Origin: an uncultured Alteromonadaceae bacterium
Lineage (GTDB): Bacteria; Pseudomonadota; Gammaproteobacteria; Enterobacterales; Alteromonadaceae
Direction: 5' to 3'
Length of the DNA: 51,884 bases
Assembly: GCA_913056495.1 (NCBI GenBank)
Contig: CAJXMO010000025.1
Location: 1-51,884 of the forward strand
Of this stretch, positions 25,911 through 34,956 are shown piece by piece. How positions within the stretch are numbered: position 1 is the stretch's first letter; every line of letters begins with the position of its first letter. Under the pieces are notes generated by a model, which saw only the letters and a program-made list of their open reading frames with translations, did not search any database and had not been told where the DNA came from. The position numbers and the translations under genes were made by a program.

Positions 25911-27119
25911 ATGAAAATTATTGATGCGCGGGTTATCGTGTGCTCACCGGGACGCAATTTTGTCACGTTAAAAATTGTGACGGATGAAGGCGTGTATGGA
26001 ATTGGCGATGGCACCTTAAATGGTCGCGAAAAAAGTGTCGTCAGCTATTTGCAAGATTATATTGTGCCTATGCTAATTGGTAAAGATCCGCATCGAATAG
26101 AAGATATCTGGCAATACCTGTACCGAGGGGCGTATTGGCGGCGTGGACCGGTTGGCATGACGGCGATTGCTGCGGTTGATACTGCGCTTTGGGATATAAA
26201 AGCCAAAGTTGCCGGTTTACCTTTGTACCAACTTTTAGGTGGTCGAAGCCGGGATAAAATTATGGTTTATACGCATGCAAATGGCGCTGATATTGAATCG
26301 ACTTTAGATGCAGTGGGTGAAGCCATTGATATGGGCTATAAAGCGATTCGTGTTCAATCGGGGATTCCGGGGGTTAAAAGCACCTATGGTGTGGCAAAAG
26401 CTGGCCACAAATATGAGCCGGCTGATGCCGATTTACCAACAGAAACCGTTTGGTCAACTGAAAAGTACCTCAATTTTGCACCTAAATTATTTGAAGCTGT
26501 GCGCCAGCAATATGGGGAAGACATTCATTTACTGCATGATGTACATCATAGACTCTCGCCTATTGAAGCTGGTCGTTTAGGTAAATCATTAGAACCTTAC
26601 CACCTTTTTTGGATGGAAGATCCGGTCGCGGCCGAAAATCAGGATGGCTTTAAATTGATTCGCCAGCACACCACAACGCCGATTGCTGTTGGCGAAGTAT
26701 TTAATTCGATTCATGACTGTCAGGCGCTGATTCAAAATCAGCTGGTTGATTATATCCGCTCAACTGTAGTGCACGCAGGTGGCATTACTCAACTTAGGCG
26801 TATTGCTGATTTGGCTAGTCTCTATCATGTCCGAATGGGATGCCACGGCGCGACTGACTTATCGCCGGTTTGCATGGGCGCAGCATTACATTTTGATTTT
26901 TGGGTGCCTAATTTTGGTATTCAGGAACATATGCCACATAGCGAAGAAATGGAATCTGTGTTTACCCGAGCCTATGAATTTAAAGATGGTTTTTTTACAC
27001 CGGGGGACGTACCCGGACACGGTGTCGATATTGATGAAGAACTGGCCAAAAAGTATCCATATAAACGGGCCTGTTTGCCGGTAAACCGCTTAGAAGACGG
27101 CACACTCTGGCACTGGTAA
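25911..27119 (+). CDS. manD: D-mannonate dehydratase, enolase superfamily (ManD)
   Basis: A 402-residue enolase-superfamily enzyme that dehydrates D-mannonate to KDG. Every residue known from the high-activity ManD of Novosphingobium falls at the same number: Mg ligands Asp210, Glu236 and Glu262, the catalytic His212, Arg147 and Tyr159. It shares long stretches such as WRRGPVGMTAIAAVD, LHDVHHR and CHGATDLSPV. I use ATG 25911, seven bases after GGAG and matching the known 402-residue length, not the adjacent TTG. It is the last gene of the TRAP operon, so imported uronate or mannonate is passed straight into the mannonate branch, then to KdgK. Confidence 0.95.
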   Translation: MKIIDARVIVCSPGRNFVTLKIVTDEGVYGIGDGTLNGREKSVVSYLQDYIVPMLIGKDPHRIEDIWQYLYRGAYWRRGPVGMTAIAAVDTALWDIKAKVAGLPLYQLLGGRSRDKIMVYTHANGADIESTLDAVGEAIDMGYKAIRVQSGIPGVKSTYGVAKAGHKYEPADADLPTETVWSTEKYLNFAPKLFEAVRQQYGEDIHLLHDVHHRLSPIEAGRLGKSLEPYHLFWMEDPVAAENQDGFKLIRQHTTTPIAVGEVFNSIHDCQALIQNQLVDYIRSTVVHAGGITQLRRIADLASLYHVRMGCHGATDLSPVCMGAALHFDFWVPNFGIQEHMPHSEEMESVFTRAYEFKDGFFTPGDVPGHGVDIDEELAKKYPYKRACLPVNRLEDGTLWHW

Positions 27120-27201
27120 ATGGTGTTGGGGAAATTATTTTTAAGCAATTACCGGTTGGGAAAATTGCGCTTGCAGATGAAAATATGATTAATCTTACTG
27201 G

Positions 27202-27230
27202 AAACCGGCTTCACATGAGCCGGTTTTTTA
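27202..27230 (+). terminator. Terminator of the TRAP-manD operon
   Basis: The stem 27202-27210 / 27218-27226 (AAACCGGCT with its complement) has a 7-base loop, followed by TTTTTT ending at 27229. It lies 83 bases after the manD stop. Confidence 0.9.
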
Positions 27231-27270
27231 TAAGCTGTTTTTATAAAAATAAAATGTTAAAGTAAATAGA

Positions 27271-27281
27271 TTAAACGTTTA
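27271..27281. promoter_or_regulatory. LacI/GalR-like site TTAAACGTTTA before the esterase
   Basis: The 10-bp palindrome TAAACGTTTA, preceded by T, shares 11 bases with the site at 9575-9586. It lies 27 bases before the esterase start, where it could block transcription or its start. No cognate LacI gene is in the window. Confidence 0.4.
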
Positions 27282-27308
27282 CATATTTTTGATAAAAGCA
27301 GGTACATA

Positions 27309-28412
27309 ATGAAAATAATATCTAAATACCTTACCGTACTGATAGCCATGTGGATGATGTTGATCCAACCGGTTTGGGCGCTGACTGCCGTGCCACCCAC
27401 TGATGATGGTTTTTTATACACAGGTCGGGTTGATCATTCAGAACCTGAAAAACCATTGATATCCTGGCCGGGAACCAGTATCAAAGCCAATATTACGGGT
27501 GATAAACTCATTATTGTGATGGACGATAAAAACGGCAAAAATTATTTTAATGTCATTTTAAATGGGCAAGACAGATACCCAGCTGTTCTAGAACTTAAAA
27601 AAGGGCTGCATGAATATGATTTAAGTTATCTTTTGTTTGATAATGAGCAAGCAGTTAATCAACTTGAAATTTTTAAGCGTACTGAAGGGCATGAAGGAGG
27701 CACTCGCTTTTTAGGGTTAAAGCTGGCAGACGATGCGAAGTTAAGCGCCAAGCCTCAACCACTCAAACGCAAAATAGCCTATTTCGGCGATTCAATTACT
27801 TCAGGTATGGGTAATGAAGGGGCTGATACTGGATCGGATCATAATGAAGCCGAAAAAAATCATTACCTTTCTTACGCTTCTATTACTGCCAGAAATTTAG
27901 ATGCAGAGCACCACAGCATTTCGTTAAGTGGTATAGGTTTTATGGTAAGTTGGTTTGATTTTATTATGCCGCAATACTACGATCAGGTCTCTGGTATTGG
28001 TAACAATGATACTCAATGGGATTTTTCGAACTGGCAACCGGATGTAGTCGTCGTTAATTTGGGCCAGAATGATAGTTGGTTAATTGATAATGAAAAGCGA
28101 TTAAAACCAGAGCCGACTGGGCGTGAGATTATTGATGCCTATAAAAATCTATTTAACCAGTTTAAACAACATTATCCTAATGCGAAGTTTATTTCCGCGT
28201 TGGGTAGTATGGACGCAACCAAGCCTGCACGTGCTCACTGGCCTGAGTATATTAAGACCGCTGTGAATGAGTTAAATCAGACAGATAAAAAGCACAAAAT
28301 CGAGTTTGTCACTTTTGATTTTAACGGTTTTCATGGCCATCCAAGAGTTGCGCAACATGTTCGTAATGCAGAAAAACTAACGGCTAAAATCAAACAGATT
28401 ATGAATTGGTAA
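27309..28412 (+). CDS. Exported SGNH esterase, carbohydrate esterase family 2-like
   Basis: A 367-residue secreted esterase. After a signal peptide ending near QPVWA (about residue 24) comes an N-terminal jelly-roll (about 35-145), then the SGNH hydrolase domain. Block I is YFGDSIT with Ser162, block III is NLGQNDSW, and the catalytic His344 is in FHGHPRVAQH. This two-domain layout is that of CE2 acetyl esterases, which remove O-acetyl groups from plant polysaccharides. With pectinesterase and pectate lyase nearby, deacetylation of pectin or of another hemicellulose is likely, but the CE2 substrate is not visible in the sequence. Confidence 0.85.
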   Translation: MKIISKYLTVLIAMWMMLIQPVWALTAVPPTDDGFLYTGRVDHSEPEKPLISWPGTSIKANITGDKLIIVMDDKNGKNYFNVILNGQDRYPAVLELKKGLHEYDLSYLLFDNEQAVNQLEIFKRTEGHEGGTRFLGLKLADDAKLSAKPQPLKRKIAYFGDSITSGMGNEGADTGSDHNEAEKNHYLSYASITARNLDAEHHSISLSGIGFMVSWFDFIMPQYYDQVSGIGNNDTQWDFSNWQPDVVVVNLGQNDSWLIDNEKRLKPEPTGREIIDAYKNLFNQFKQHYPNAKFISALGSMDATKPARAHWPEYIKTAVNELNQTDKKHKIEFVTFDFNGFHGHPRVAQHVRNAEKLTAKIKQIMNW

Positions 28413-28432
28413 TCCAGTTTAACACCCGTGAT

Positions 28433-28473
28433 TAACTCAGGCGCTCATCTAAACTAGATGAGCGCCTGAGTTA
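28433..28473. repeat. 18-bp perfect hairpin after the esterase gene
   Basis: The arms 28433-28450 and 28456-28473 are perfectly complementary (TAACTCAGGCGCTCATCT), with a 5-base spacer whose end bases can also pair. It begins 21 bases after the stop codon. No T-run follows on either strand, so it is not a textbook terminator. It may protect the 3' end of the message or stop polymerase with low efficiency. The rest of 28413-28738 holds the pectinesterase promoter and operator and no gene. Confidence 0.6.
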
Positions 28474-28582
28474 CGCCTATTTTATATGTATTGCATTGGT
28501 CAAGCCTCACATTAACTCCGCTAAATCCGTTAATTTATTCAACGCTTTGTTAATAAATAGTAATATTTAATTCATTTTAACC

Positions 28583-28612
28583 TTTACTTAACAATATTTT
28601 TTTGTTTAGAAT
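28583..28612 (+). promoter_or_regulatory. Candidate pectinesterase promoter
   Basis: TTTACT (28583-28588) and TAGAAT (28607-28612) are separated by 18 bases. The predicted transcription start is near 28619, about 30 bases before the operator palindrome. This is a plausible but not unique choice in AT-rich DNA. Confidence 0.4.
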
Positions 28613-28648
28613 AGAAATACAGAATTCTTGACGCCAAAATCTGTTTCG

Positions 28649-28668
28649 AAATGCCACCGGTGGCATTT
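28649..28668. promoter_or_regulatory. CCGG operator palindrome, pectinesterase
   Basis: A perfect 20-bp palindrome with the 14-bp core TGCCACCGGTGGCA. It lies 70 bases before the pectinesterase ATG and downstream of the likely promoter, a repressor position. The same core recurs before the TonB receptor at 35499-35512 and, with one change, before uxaC at 34943-34956. Confidence 0.8.
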
Positions 28669-28738
28669 GGCGGCCATCGAACCTGAGAATTTTGACAGTA
28701 AAGACGAATTTAAAATATTTAATAATAACGGAGTTAAC

Positions 28739-31700
28739 ATGAAACAAAAGTTTCCTTTGTTAGTGTCATTGTCGGCGTTGGCACTCTCAGCATGTTCTGT
28801 TGATTTGTCCAATGATGATGATGACAATTCTAATAATCAGACTAATACACAAACTTTGGGGAGTGTGTATATTAAAGGCGCTGTTACACAGGGTGAAACA
28901 CTAACGGCTGCACATAACTTAATTGATGCAGACGGTGACGTTTCAGTATTGGGTTATCAATGGCAACAAGACGGCCAAGATATCGAAGGCGCAACAGAAC
29001 CGACATTAACCTTAACGCAGGCGCATGTAGGTGGACAAATCAGTGTTACTTTAGAAGTGACTGATGGCGTTGAAGCGGCTCAGGCGTTTACTTCTAGTCA
29101 AACCAATGCCATTTTAAACGTTAATGAGCAGCCAACCGGTGACGTTATGGTTATGGGTGCTACCGATGGCATCATTACTGCAGGTGATACGGTTACAGCC
29201 AGTCAAACGTTAGCTGATATGGATGGCATTGATGAATCCAGCTTAACATATTCATGGGTTGTTGATGATGTGGAAGTCGCTACCGGCGAATCCTTTACTG
29301 CAGAAGCAAGTCATGCACCCGGCGCATTGCTTTTGACCGTAACTTACACTGATAATTTTGATAATCAGCATTCGGTAGACTCGGCTCAGTATCAAATTAT
29401 TCCGGATGTTTCTGCCTATACTTGTCCTGAAAATGATGCCAGCATGTACTTTTGTGATGACTTTGAAGATGGTACGTTTGATGACAAGTGGACAGACTTG
29501 ATATCTACATACGGTTTAGATAGTCCAGGGGTATTTGATGTTTTAGATAATGGTTATTTAAATGCATTAAGATTTACCGCTGGCACTCGAAGTAGCGTAC
29601 TAGGTGAAGGTGAATTAATTTTAGTAAAACCTGAAGCCTTTGCTGATGTGCCAAATGACTATGCATTAGAATATAAAATCCGTCCAAGAGACAATGGTAA
29701 TACAGGTAATAAGTACCTTTATTCTATGGTGCGATACGATTCTCAACTGAACTGGTATTTCGGTGGGTTAAATGTACAGGGATCAACAACTTCTACTCAA
29801 TTAGAAGCTGGCTATGCTTCCAGTGCCGATCAGATACAACGTGAATCGCAAGTAAAATATCCGATTGAATTGGGCACTAGAAACAAATTAGATGACCCTT
29901 GGGTAGATGATGGCACCTGGTACACTGTACGTGTCGATGTCGTTGGAAATACATTAACAACTTATATTAATGGTGAGCAAAAAGGCTCTTGGACTGATGA
30001 TCAGGCGCTCTATAATGATGCCGGTTTAATTGGCTTTTTCACTTATAACCGTTCATTTGAAATTGACCATATCAAAGTATTTGACCCGGCAATCAAGCCG
30101 GTACAGTTAGCATTGAGTTTTACTGATACGTCATGGATTACTGCCGCTGATGGTGATGCATTAGTCGTTAATGTAACAGCGATTCAAAATGATGGAACAA
30201 CCGAAGATACATTTACCGTTGTATCCAGTGATGATTCAATTGTTGAAGCCAGTATCGATGGTTCTCAGGTTACTTTGACGCCTAAAGCACCGGGTGATGT
30301 TGAAATTACATTTACCTCTGAATCTGATAATTCGGTTCAGCGTGTGATTAAAGCGACGATAGAACCCGCGTGGAATATGCCAACAACAGATTATGGCAGT
30401 GTGAATGGCACAGTTAGCCCTGAACTGGGTGCGATGGACCAATATATTGACGATACATTCTCAATTGAGTTTGATAATGATGACTTTACTTTAGGTACTA
30501 CGGGTGAAGTTCGAATTTTTGACGATTCAGGCGAAATTGTTGACCGAATCAAAGCATCTGGTGAAGTCGATAATGTTGGTTTAACGGCCGATGATCGCTC
30601 TCGAGTATTAAACCGCGAAATGCTGACAATTGAGGGTTCTACCTTACATATCAGACCGCATAATGGTGTTTTAGATTATGGCCAGACCTATACGATTACT
30701 ATTGGTGATAATGTGGTTATGGGTGCAAAACTCAATGGTATGGACTTTAACGGTTTAGGCGAAAATGCTGCATGGGAAATTACCACTAAAGCGTCAGGTC
30801 CAGCTGATGGCACAACTGAGTTAACGGTCGATGACGATGGTGATGCTGACTTTAGAAGTGTACAGGGTGCATTAAACTGGGTGATGAGAAATCTTGACCA
30901 GGCAACGCCGGCTACCATCAATATTAAAAACGGTACTTATGACGAGTTACTTTATTTAAGAAATAAAGATAACTTAACCTTATCAGGTGAAAGTCGTGAC
31001 GGTACTCATATAGCAGCAGAAAACTATGACGGTTTGAACACAGGTTCGAGCTCTCGTGCGCTATTTTTAGTAGAAGGTGGTGATCTGTTAACGATTGAAA
31101 ACTTGAGCATTACCAATACGCATACGCGCACTGGTGGTGGTGATCAGGCTGAAACAATCTATTTTAATTCTAAAACTGGTCGTTTAATTGCACGCAATAG
31201 TAACTTTACTTCAGAGCAAGATACTTTACTCATGAAAGGTTACAACTGGTTCTATGACTCAAAAATTTCAGGTAATGTAGACTTTATCTGGGGTTATAGT
31301 GTCGCGACTGTTTTTGAAAACAGTGAAATCGTTACGTTAGGCGATTCAAAACAAGCTACAAGTGATGGGTCAGCAGCGACGAGTTCTGGTGGATATTTAT
31401 TACAGGCTCGGGTTGAAAATGAAACTGATCCTGGATTTGTATTCTTAAATTCAACCTTAACCTCCGATGTCGGCCCTAAAAATGTATCGGTTGAAGATGG
31501 TTCTACCTACCTTGCTCGAAGTGGTGGCGACACAAGTAAGTTTGATAACATTGTATTTGTGAATACCAAAATGGGTCCTCATATTGCAGATATTGGATGG
31601 GCTTATCAGGGCATAAATGATCAACCAGCACCAACTCCTTTAGTTGCGAGTGCGGCTTCTGGCTGGCGAGAATATAATACGATGGACTTAGACGGTAATG

Positions 31701-32521
31701 TGATGGATTTGTCCGGTCGCTGTGATGCTAATGGCAACTGTTACGAACTGACTCAGGAAGAATATCAGGCTAATTTCTGCAGTCGTGCCCAAATTTTTGC
31801 CGGATTTAATAATGGTGAAGGTTGGGATCCGTACCCGGAAGATACCAGTGATGATTCATGTGCAGCGCCAACTGCTGAAGCCTGGAAAGCGAGTAATGTG
31901 GTATTAGGTGGCAGCACAACGAGCGTTGACGGCAGTATTACCAGCCAGTCTGATGATGCAGTTACCTTTAGTGCAAGCGGTGGTAAGTTTGAAACCTCAA
32001 AAGTATCTTTCTACTTGGTTTCTCAGGATATTACCGGTGACTTTACATTAACGGCAAAACTTAAATCTATTGATGGTGGTATTTTACGTGAGAATTCATC
32101 TTTTCAGTTCCCGGCGGGTTTAATGATGTGTGTTTGTGACGGCACTGCTGCCACTGTTGGTCAGTTAGCACACGTTGGCGTAAACGATGTTAATGGCGAT
32201 GCAAAAACGCTCGGTGATGGCACTGTAGATTATGTTGCTAGTTACGGTCACTTCTTAAGTGCATCTGCAGACGCGGGTTGGGGTAAGACAGGTTCTGCTG
32301 TAGTCACTCCAGGCGACGACTTATATTTTAGATTGCGTCGTGAAGGTAATGCATACTATGTTTATTACTCAACTGATGGCGGTGTCACCTACGGAGACCA
32401 TTATGGTGCCAATACTTTTGAAAGTTTGCCGGATACATTAAAAGTCGGTTTCTTTGCTGCGCCGAACGGCAGCTCAAATGAACCAACATTTATGTTTGAA
32501 GATATTAGTATCGAGCAATAA
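28739..32521 (+). CDS. Multidomain pectinesterase lipoprotein (CE8)
   Basis: A 1260-residue lipoprotein that removes methyl esters from pectin so that lyases can act. Lipobox LALSAC gives Cys19, followed by an Asp/Asn-rich linker. Then come Ig-like repeats (about 35-225), a concanavalin-fold/LamG-like domain (about 228-450), BIG2-like and SbsA-type Ig domains (about 450-685), and the CE8 right-handed beta-helix (about 690-1040). CE8 motifs are SEQDTLLM with Asp828 and GNVDFIWG with Asp848 as the catalytic pair, and YLAR for the arginine. A LamG-like domain ends the protein. ATG 28739 is chosen because of CGGAG before it and the lipoprotein signal; the open frame extends 37 codons upstream but through the operator. 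Confidence 0.92.
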   Translation: MKQKFPLLVSLSALALSACSVDLSNDDDDNSNNQTNTQTLGSVYIKGAVTQGETLTAAHNLIDADGDVSVLGYQWQQDGQDIEGATEPTLTLTQAHVGGQISVTLEVTDGVEAAQAFTSSQTNAILNVNEQPTGDVMVMGATDGIITAGDTVTASQTLADMDGIDESSLTYSWVVDDVEVATGESFTAEASHAPGALLLTVTYTDNFDNQHSVDSAQYQIIPDVSAYTCPENDASMYFCDDFEDGTFDDKWTDLISTYGLDSPGVFDVLDNGYLNALRFTAGTRSSVLGEGELILVKPEAFADVPNDYALEYKIRPRDNGNTGNKYLYSMVRYDSQLNWYFGGLNVQGSTTSTQLEAGYASSADQIQRESQVKYPIELGTRNKLDDPWVDDGTWYTVRVDVVGNTLTTYINGEQKGSWTDDQALYNDAGLIGFFTYNRSFEIDHIKVFDPAIKPVQLALSFTDTSWITAADGDALVVNVTAIQNDGTTEDTFTVVSSDDSIVEASIDGSQVTLTPKAPGDVEITFTSESDNSVQRVIKATIEPAWNMPTTDYGSVNGTVSPELGAMDQYIDDTFSIEFDNDDFTLGTTGEVRIFDDSGEIVDRIKASGEVDNVGLTADDRSRVLNREMLTIEGSTLHIRPHNGVLDYGQTYTITIGDNVVMGAKLNGMDFNGLGENAAWEITTKASGPADGTTELTVDDDGDADFRSVQGALNWVMRNLDQATPATINIKNGTYDELLYLRNKDNLTLSGESRDGTHIAAENYDGLNTGSSSRALFLVEGGDLLTIENLSITNTHTRTGGGDQAETIYFNSKTGRLIARNSNFTSEQDTLLMKGYNWFYDSKISGNVDFIWGYSVATVFENSEIVTLGDSKQATSDGSAATSSGGYLLQARVENETDPGFVFLNSTLTSDVGPKNVSVEDGSTYLARSGGDTSKFDNIVFVNTKMGPHIADIGWAYQGINDQPAPTPLVASAASGWREYNTMDLDGNVMDLSGRCDANGNCYELTQEEYQANFCSRAQIFAGFNNGEGWDPYPEDTSDDSCAAPTAEAWKASNVVLGGSTTSVDGSITSQSDDAVTFSASGGKFETSKVSFYLVSQDITGDFTLTAKLKSIDGGILRENSSFQFPAGLMMCVCDGTAATVGQLAHVGVNDVNGDAKTLGDGTVDYVASYGHFLSASADAGWGKTGSAVVTPGDDLYFRLRREGNAYYVYYSTDGGVTYGDHYGANTFESLPDTLKVGFFAAPNGSSNEPTFMFEDISIEQ

Positions 32522-32551
32522 TCGGGTTTGTATAAAACCGTTAATCAAAAG

Positions 32552-32589
32552 CAGGTATCGAATTTTAAGCTATTAAGGTTCGATACCTG
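32552..32589. repeat. 11-bp inverted repeat after the pectinesterase
   Basis: CAGGTATCGAA (32552-32562) pairs with TTCGATACCTG (32579-32589) around a 16-base loop. It has no T-run. It lies just before the true terminator and may be a stabilising hairpin. Confidence 0.5.
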
Positions 32590-32600
32590 AATTGCCAAAA

Positions 32601-32637
32601 AGCCTGGATCTGTACTCTGTTGGATTCGGGCTTTTTT
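32601..32637 (+). terminator. Terminator of the pectinesterase gene
   Basis: The arms 32601-32610 and 32623-32632 form a 10-bp stem with two G-U pairs and a 12-base loop. TTTTTT follows at 32632-32637. It lies 80 bases after the stop. Confidence 0.8.
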
Positions 32638-32639
32638 AT

Positions 32640-33335
32640 TTTCGGCCTATCCGCTTTAACCTGTTGCAAATTTGATATTTAAAATTTTATTTCGTCAATA
32701 AATGAAAAGTTTCAAAAGCTTTAGCATTAGCTTTAAGCTGCTACCATGAAGCCTCTTGCAATTATACAGTTGAAATCCGTGTTAATAGTCAAAGCATGTC
32801 CACTGTGCTGGTACCTGAACTAGGTATATCACAGAGTGAAATTATACTTGAACGAATTTTGAACAAAATTAAAAATAGAGCTTGGATTTTTTGTCCTGAA
32901 AAATACATTTTGGGTGCATGGATGCAGTTACTTAGGATTTGTCTGGAACAAAATCCTGTGCTCTAAATTATAGCTCTACATAGTGTGAATCATTCTAATA
33001 ATTGAACCTAGAAAAAGTATGATCTTGCCCTGAGGTATATCAAAGAAATAATCTTTTAAATCTAACAAAGCGGATTCATTCAGAACCGTTAGACTTTTAA
33101 TCTTTTAATATGAAAGATAACCCCGATATACAAAACCTAAAGCATATTATTTTTTATCGACCAGAGTTGGTATGGCGAGGCATGGTGAAAGCGTGATAAG
33201 AAACAGAATCGCTGTATTGCTGTACGTTGGAAATAGGTACTAAGGGATTGGCATTTGTGACAAGGTTTTTGCTACCAGGCTAGAGCGGTTACTGAAGAAT
33301 GATATATATTTCAACAAGCTTCACGGCGAGTGAAT
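32640..33335. other. Gene-free stretch between pectinesterase and uxaC terminators
   Basis: About 700 bases lie between two opposing terminators. I see no gene with a convincing ribosome binding site or family resemblance; the longest sensible frame is a 56-codon one at 32796-32966. No tRNA-like cloverleaf, direct repeats or mobile-element ends were noticed. It may be the eroded remains of a lost gene. Confidence 0.45.
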
Positions 33336-33337
33336 AA

Positions 33338-33374
33338 TAAAAAGCCCGGATAACATTGAGTTACCCGGGCTTTA
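33338..33374. terminator. uxaC terminator
   Basis: AAAGCCCGG (33341-33349) pairs with CCGGGCTTT (33365-33373), extended by four more pairs beyond one mismatch. On the minus strand the hairpin is followed by TTTTATTATT. It lies 51 bases past the uxaC stop. Confidence 0.8.
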
Positions 33375-33424
33375 ATCTTCACCTTAACTTGTCTCTTTAG
33401 CGCAGCGCGCAGCCGCGCTTTGAT

Positions 33425-34855
33425 TTATTTAGTTAACTGATAAGCTTCTTTTGCTAAGCGGTATGATAAATCGTACGCTAAATCAAATGCTGCTGATTCA
33501 CTTAATCTGTGCTCTGCAACCATTTGAGCTAAGAAGCGACAATCAATTCGACGAGCAACATCGTGGCGCGAAGGAATCGATAAAAAGGCTCGTGTATCAT
33601 CGTTAAAACCGACTGTATTATAAAAACCAGCCGTTTCAGTGACATTATGGCGGAATCTTAACATGCCTTCCGGGCTATCATGGAACCACCAGGCCGGACC
33701 TAATTTAAGACAAGGGTAGTGGCCCGCTAAAGGCGCCAATTCACGCGCATAGGTAGATTCATCCAATGTGAATAAGATAATACGTAAATCTTTTTCAGTG
33801 CCGAATCTATCCAACATAGGTTTTAATGAGCCTACATAATCAGTTCGCCCTGGGATGTCACAGCCTTTATCCAGACCAAATTTCTGGAATACCTGCAAGT
33901 TGTGATTACGACGTGAACCCGGATGAATTTGCATCACCATACCGTCTTCGACGCTCATTGCCGCCATTTCAGTCAGCATTTGAGCACGGAACAATTCATT
34001 TTGCTCTGCTGTACCTTCACCTTTAATGATGGTATTGAATAGCTTTTCTGATTCTGCAGGTGATAAGTTAGCAGTTAAAGCTGTTGCATGGCCGTGGTCC
34101 GTTGCCGTTGCGCCATGCGCTCGGAAAAATTCGCGGCGGTTACGTAAAGCATTTAAATAGCCTTTCCATGAGTAAACATCTTCATTGGTTAGCTCTGCTA
34201 AGGTTTTGATATTATTTTCAAAATTTCTTATTTCTGGGTCAACCACATCGTCTGGACGGAACGTGGTAATAACTGTCTTATTTAAACCCAGTTCTTTAAT
34301 TTTAGCATGATGTGGCAGTGAATCTGTTGCACCTTCGGTTGTTGCCAACAATTCTATATTGAATTTTTTCAATAGCGCATGAGGCTTAAATTCTTCCGTC
34401 GCTAATTTTGCATTAATCTTATGATAATAATCTTCTGCGTTTTCAGGACACAAGGTTTCTGTAAATCCGAAGACTTCGCTAAATACAAAATCCATCCACA
34501 TACGAGAAGGTGTCGCATGGAAAAGGTAATAGTTCTCAGCAAAGGTTTTCCAGATTTTTAAGTAATCAGTCGAACTTTCACCACCATCAATACGTGGAAC
34601 GCCTAAGTCTTCCAGTTGTACGCCCTGGCTGTACAACATACGGAATACATAGTGATCAGGAATGATTAATAACTGAGTTGCGTTTTTAAAGTTTTCGTTA
34701 TCTGCAAACCAGCTTGGATCTGTATGGCCATGTGGGCTGATAATAGGTAAATCTGCAACGGTTTTATATAAAGCTCTGCTTAATTCGCGTTGCTTGGGAT
34801 CGGCACTAAATAAACGATCCGGGTGTAAATTGATTGGTTGGATTGAATTACCCAT
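33425..34855 (-). CDS. uxaC: Glucuronate/galacturonate isomerase UxaC
   Basis: A 476-residue amidohydrolase-related isomerase that converts D-glucuronate to D-fructuronate and D-galacturonate to D-tagaturonate, the first cytoplasmic step after pectin cleavage. Visible motifs include ISPHGHTDPSWF near the N-terminus, LATTEGATDSL, VMQIHPGSRRNHN, YPCLKLGPAWWFHDS and VGFNDDTRAFLSIPSRHD (partly quoted), all typical of the UxaC family (470 residues in E. coli). I start at ATG 34855, seven bases after AGAGGA, not at the ATG 18 bases earlier that lies inside that ribosome binding site. It is divergent from the second TonB receptor and shares the CCGG operator motif with it. Confidence 0.94.
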   Translation of the reverse strand: MGNSIQPINLHPDRLFSADPKQRELSRALYKTVADLPIISPHGHTDPSWFADNENFKNATQLLIIPDHYVFRMLYSQGVQLEDLGVPRIDGGESSTDYLKIWKTFAENYYLFHATPSRMWMDFVFSEVFGFTETLCPENAEDYYHKINAKLATEEFKPHALLKKFNIELLATTEGATDSLPHHAKIKELGLNKTVITTFRPDDVVDPEIRNFENNIKTLAELTNEDVYSWKGYLNALRNRREFFRAHGATATDHGHATALTANLSPAESEKLFNTIIKGEGTAEQNELFRAQMLTEMAAMSVEDGMVMQIHPGSRRNHNLQVFQKFGLDKGCDIPGRTDYVGSLKPMLDRFGTEKDLRIILFTLDESTYARELAPLAGHYPCLKLGPAWWFHDSPEGMLRFRHNVTETAGFYNTVGFNDDTRAFLSIPSRHDVARRIDCRFLAQMVAEHRLSESAAFDLAYDLSYRLAKEAYQLTK

Positions 34856-34942
34856 CGTATTTCCTCTAAACAAATTTGTATCGTCACTGCGCTAACAAGG
34901 CTGTTTCAATTAATTAAAAGCGGAGTGATTTTTATATAGCTA

Positions 34943-34956
34943 TGCTACCGGTGGCA
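34943..34956. promoter_or_regulatory. CCGG operator, uxaC
   Basis: TGCTACCGGTGGCA differs from the perfect palindrome TGCCACCGGTGGCA at one position. On the minus strand it abuts the uxaC -10 hexamer and lies 87 bases before the uxaC ATG. Confidence 0.75.

Noticed and set aside
32796..32966. A 56-codon open frame starting MSTVLVPELGIS
   Set aside because: It has no ribosome binding site, no recognisable family and sits in otherwise non-coding DNA; frames this long arise by chance.
34856..34873. ATG at 34873 as uxaC start
   Set aside because: The six extra codons consist of the ribosome binding site for the ATG at 34855.
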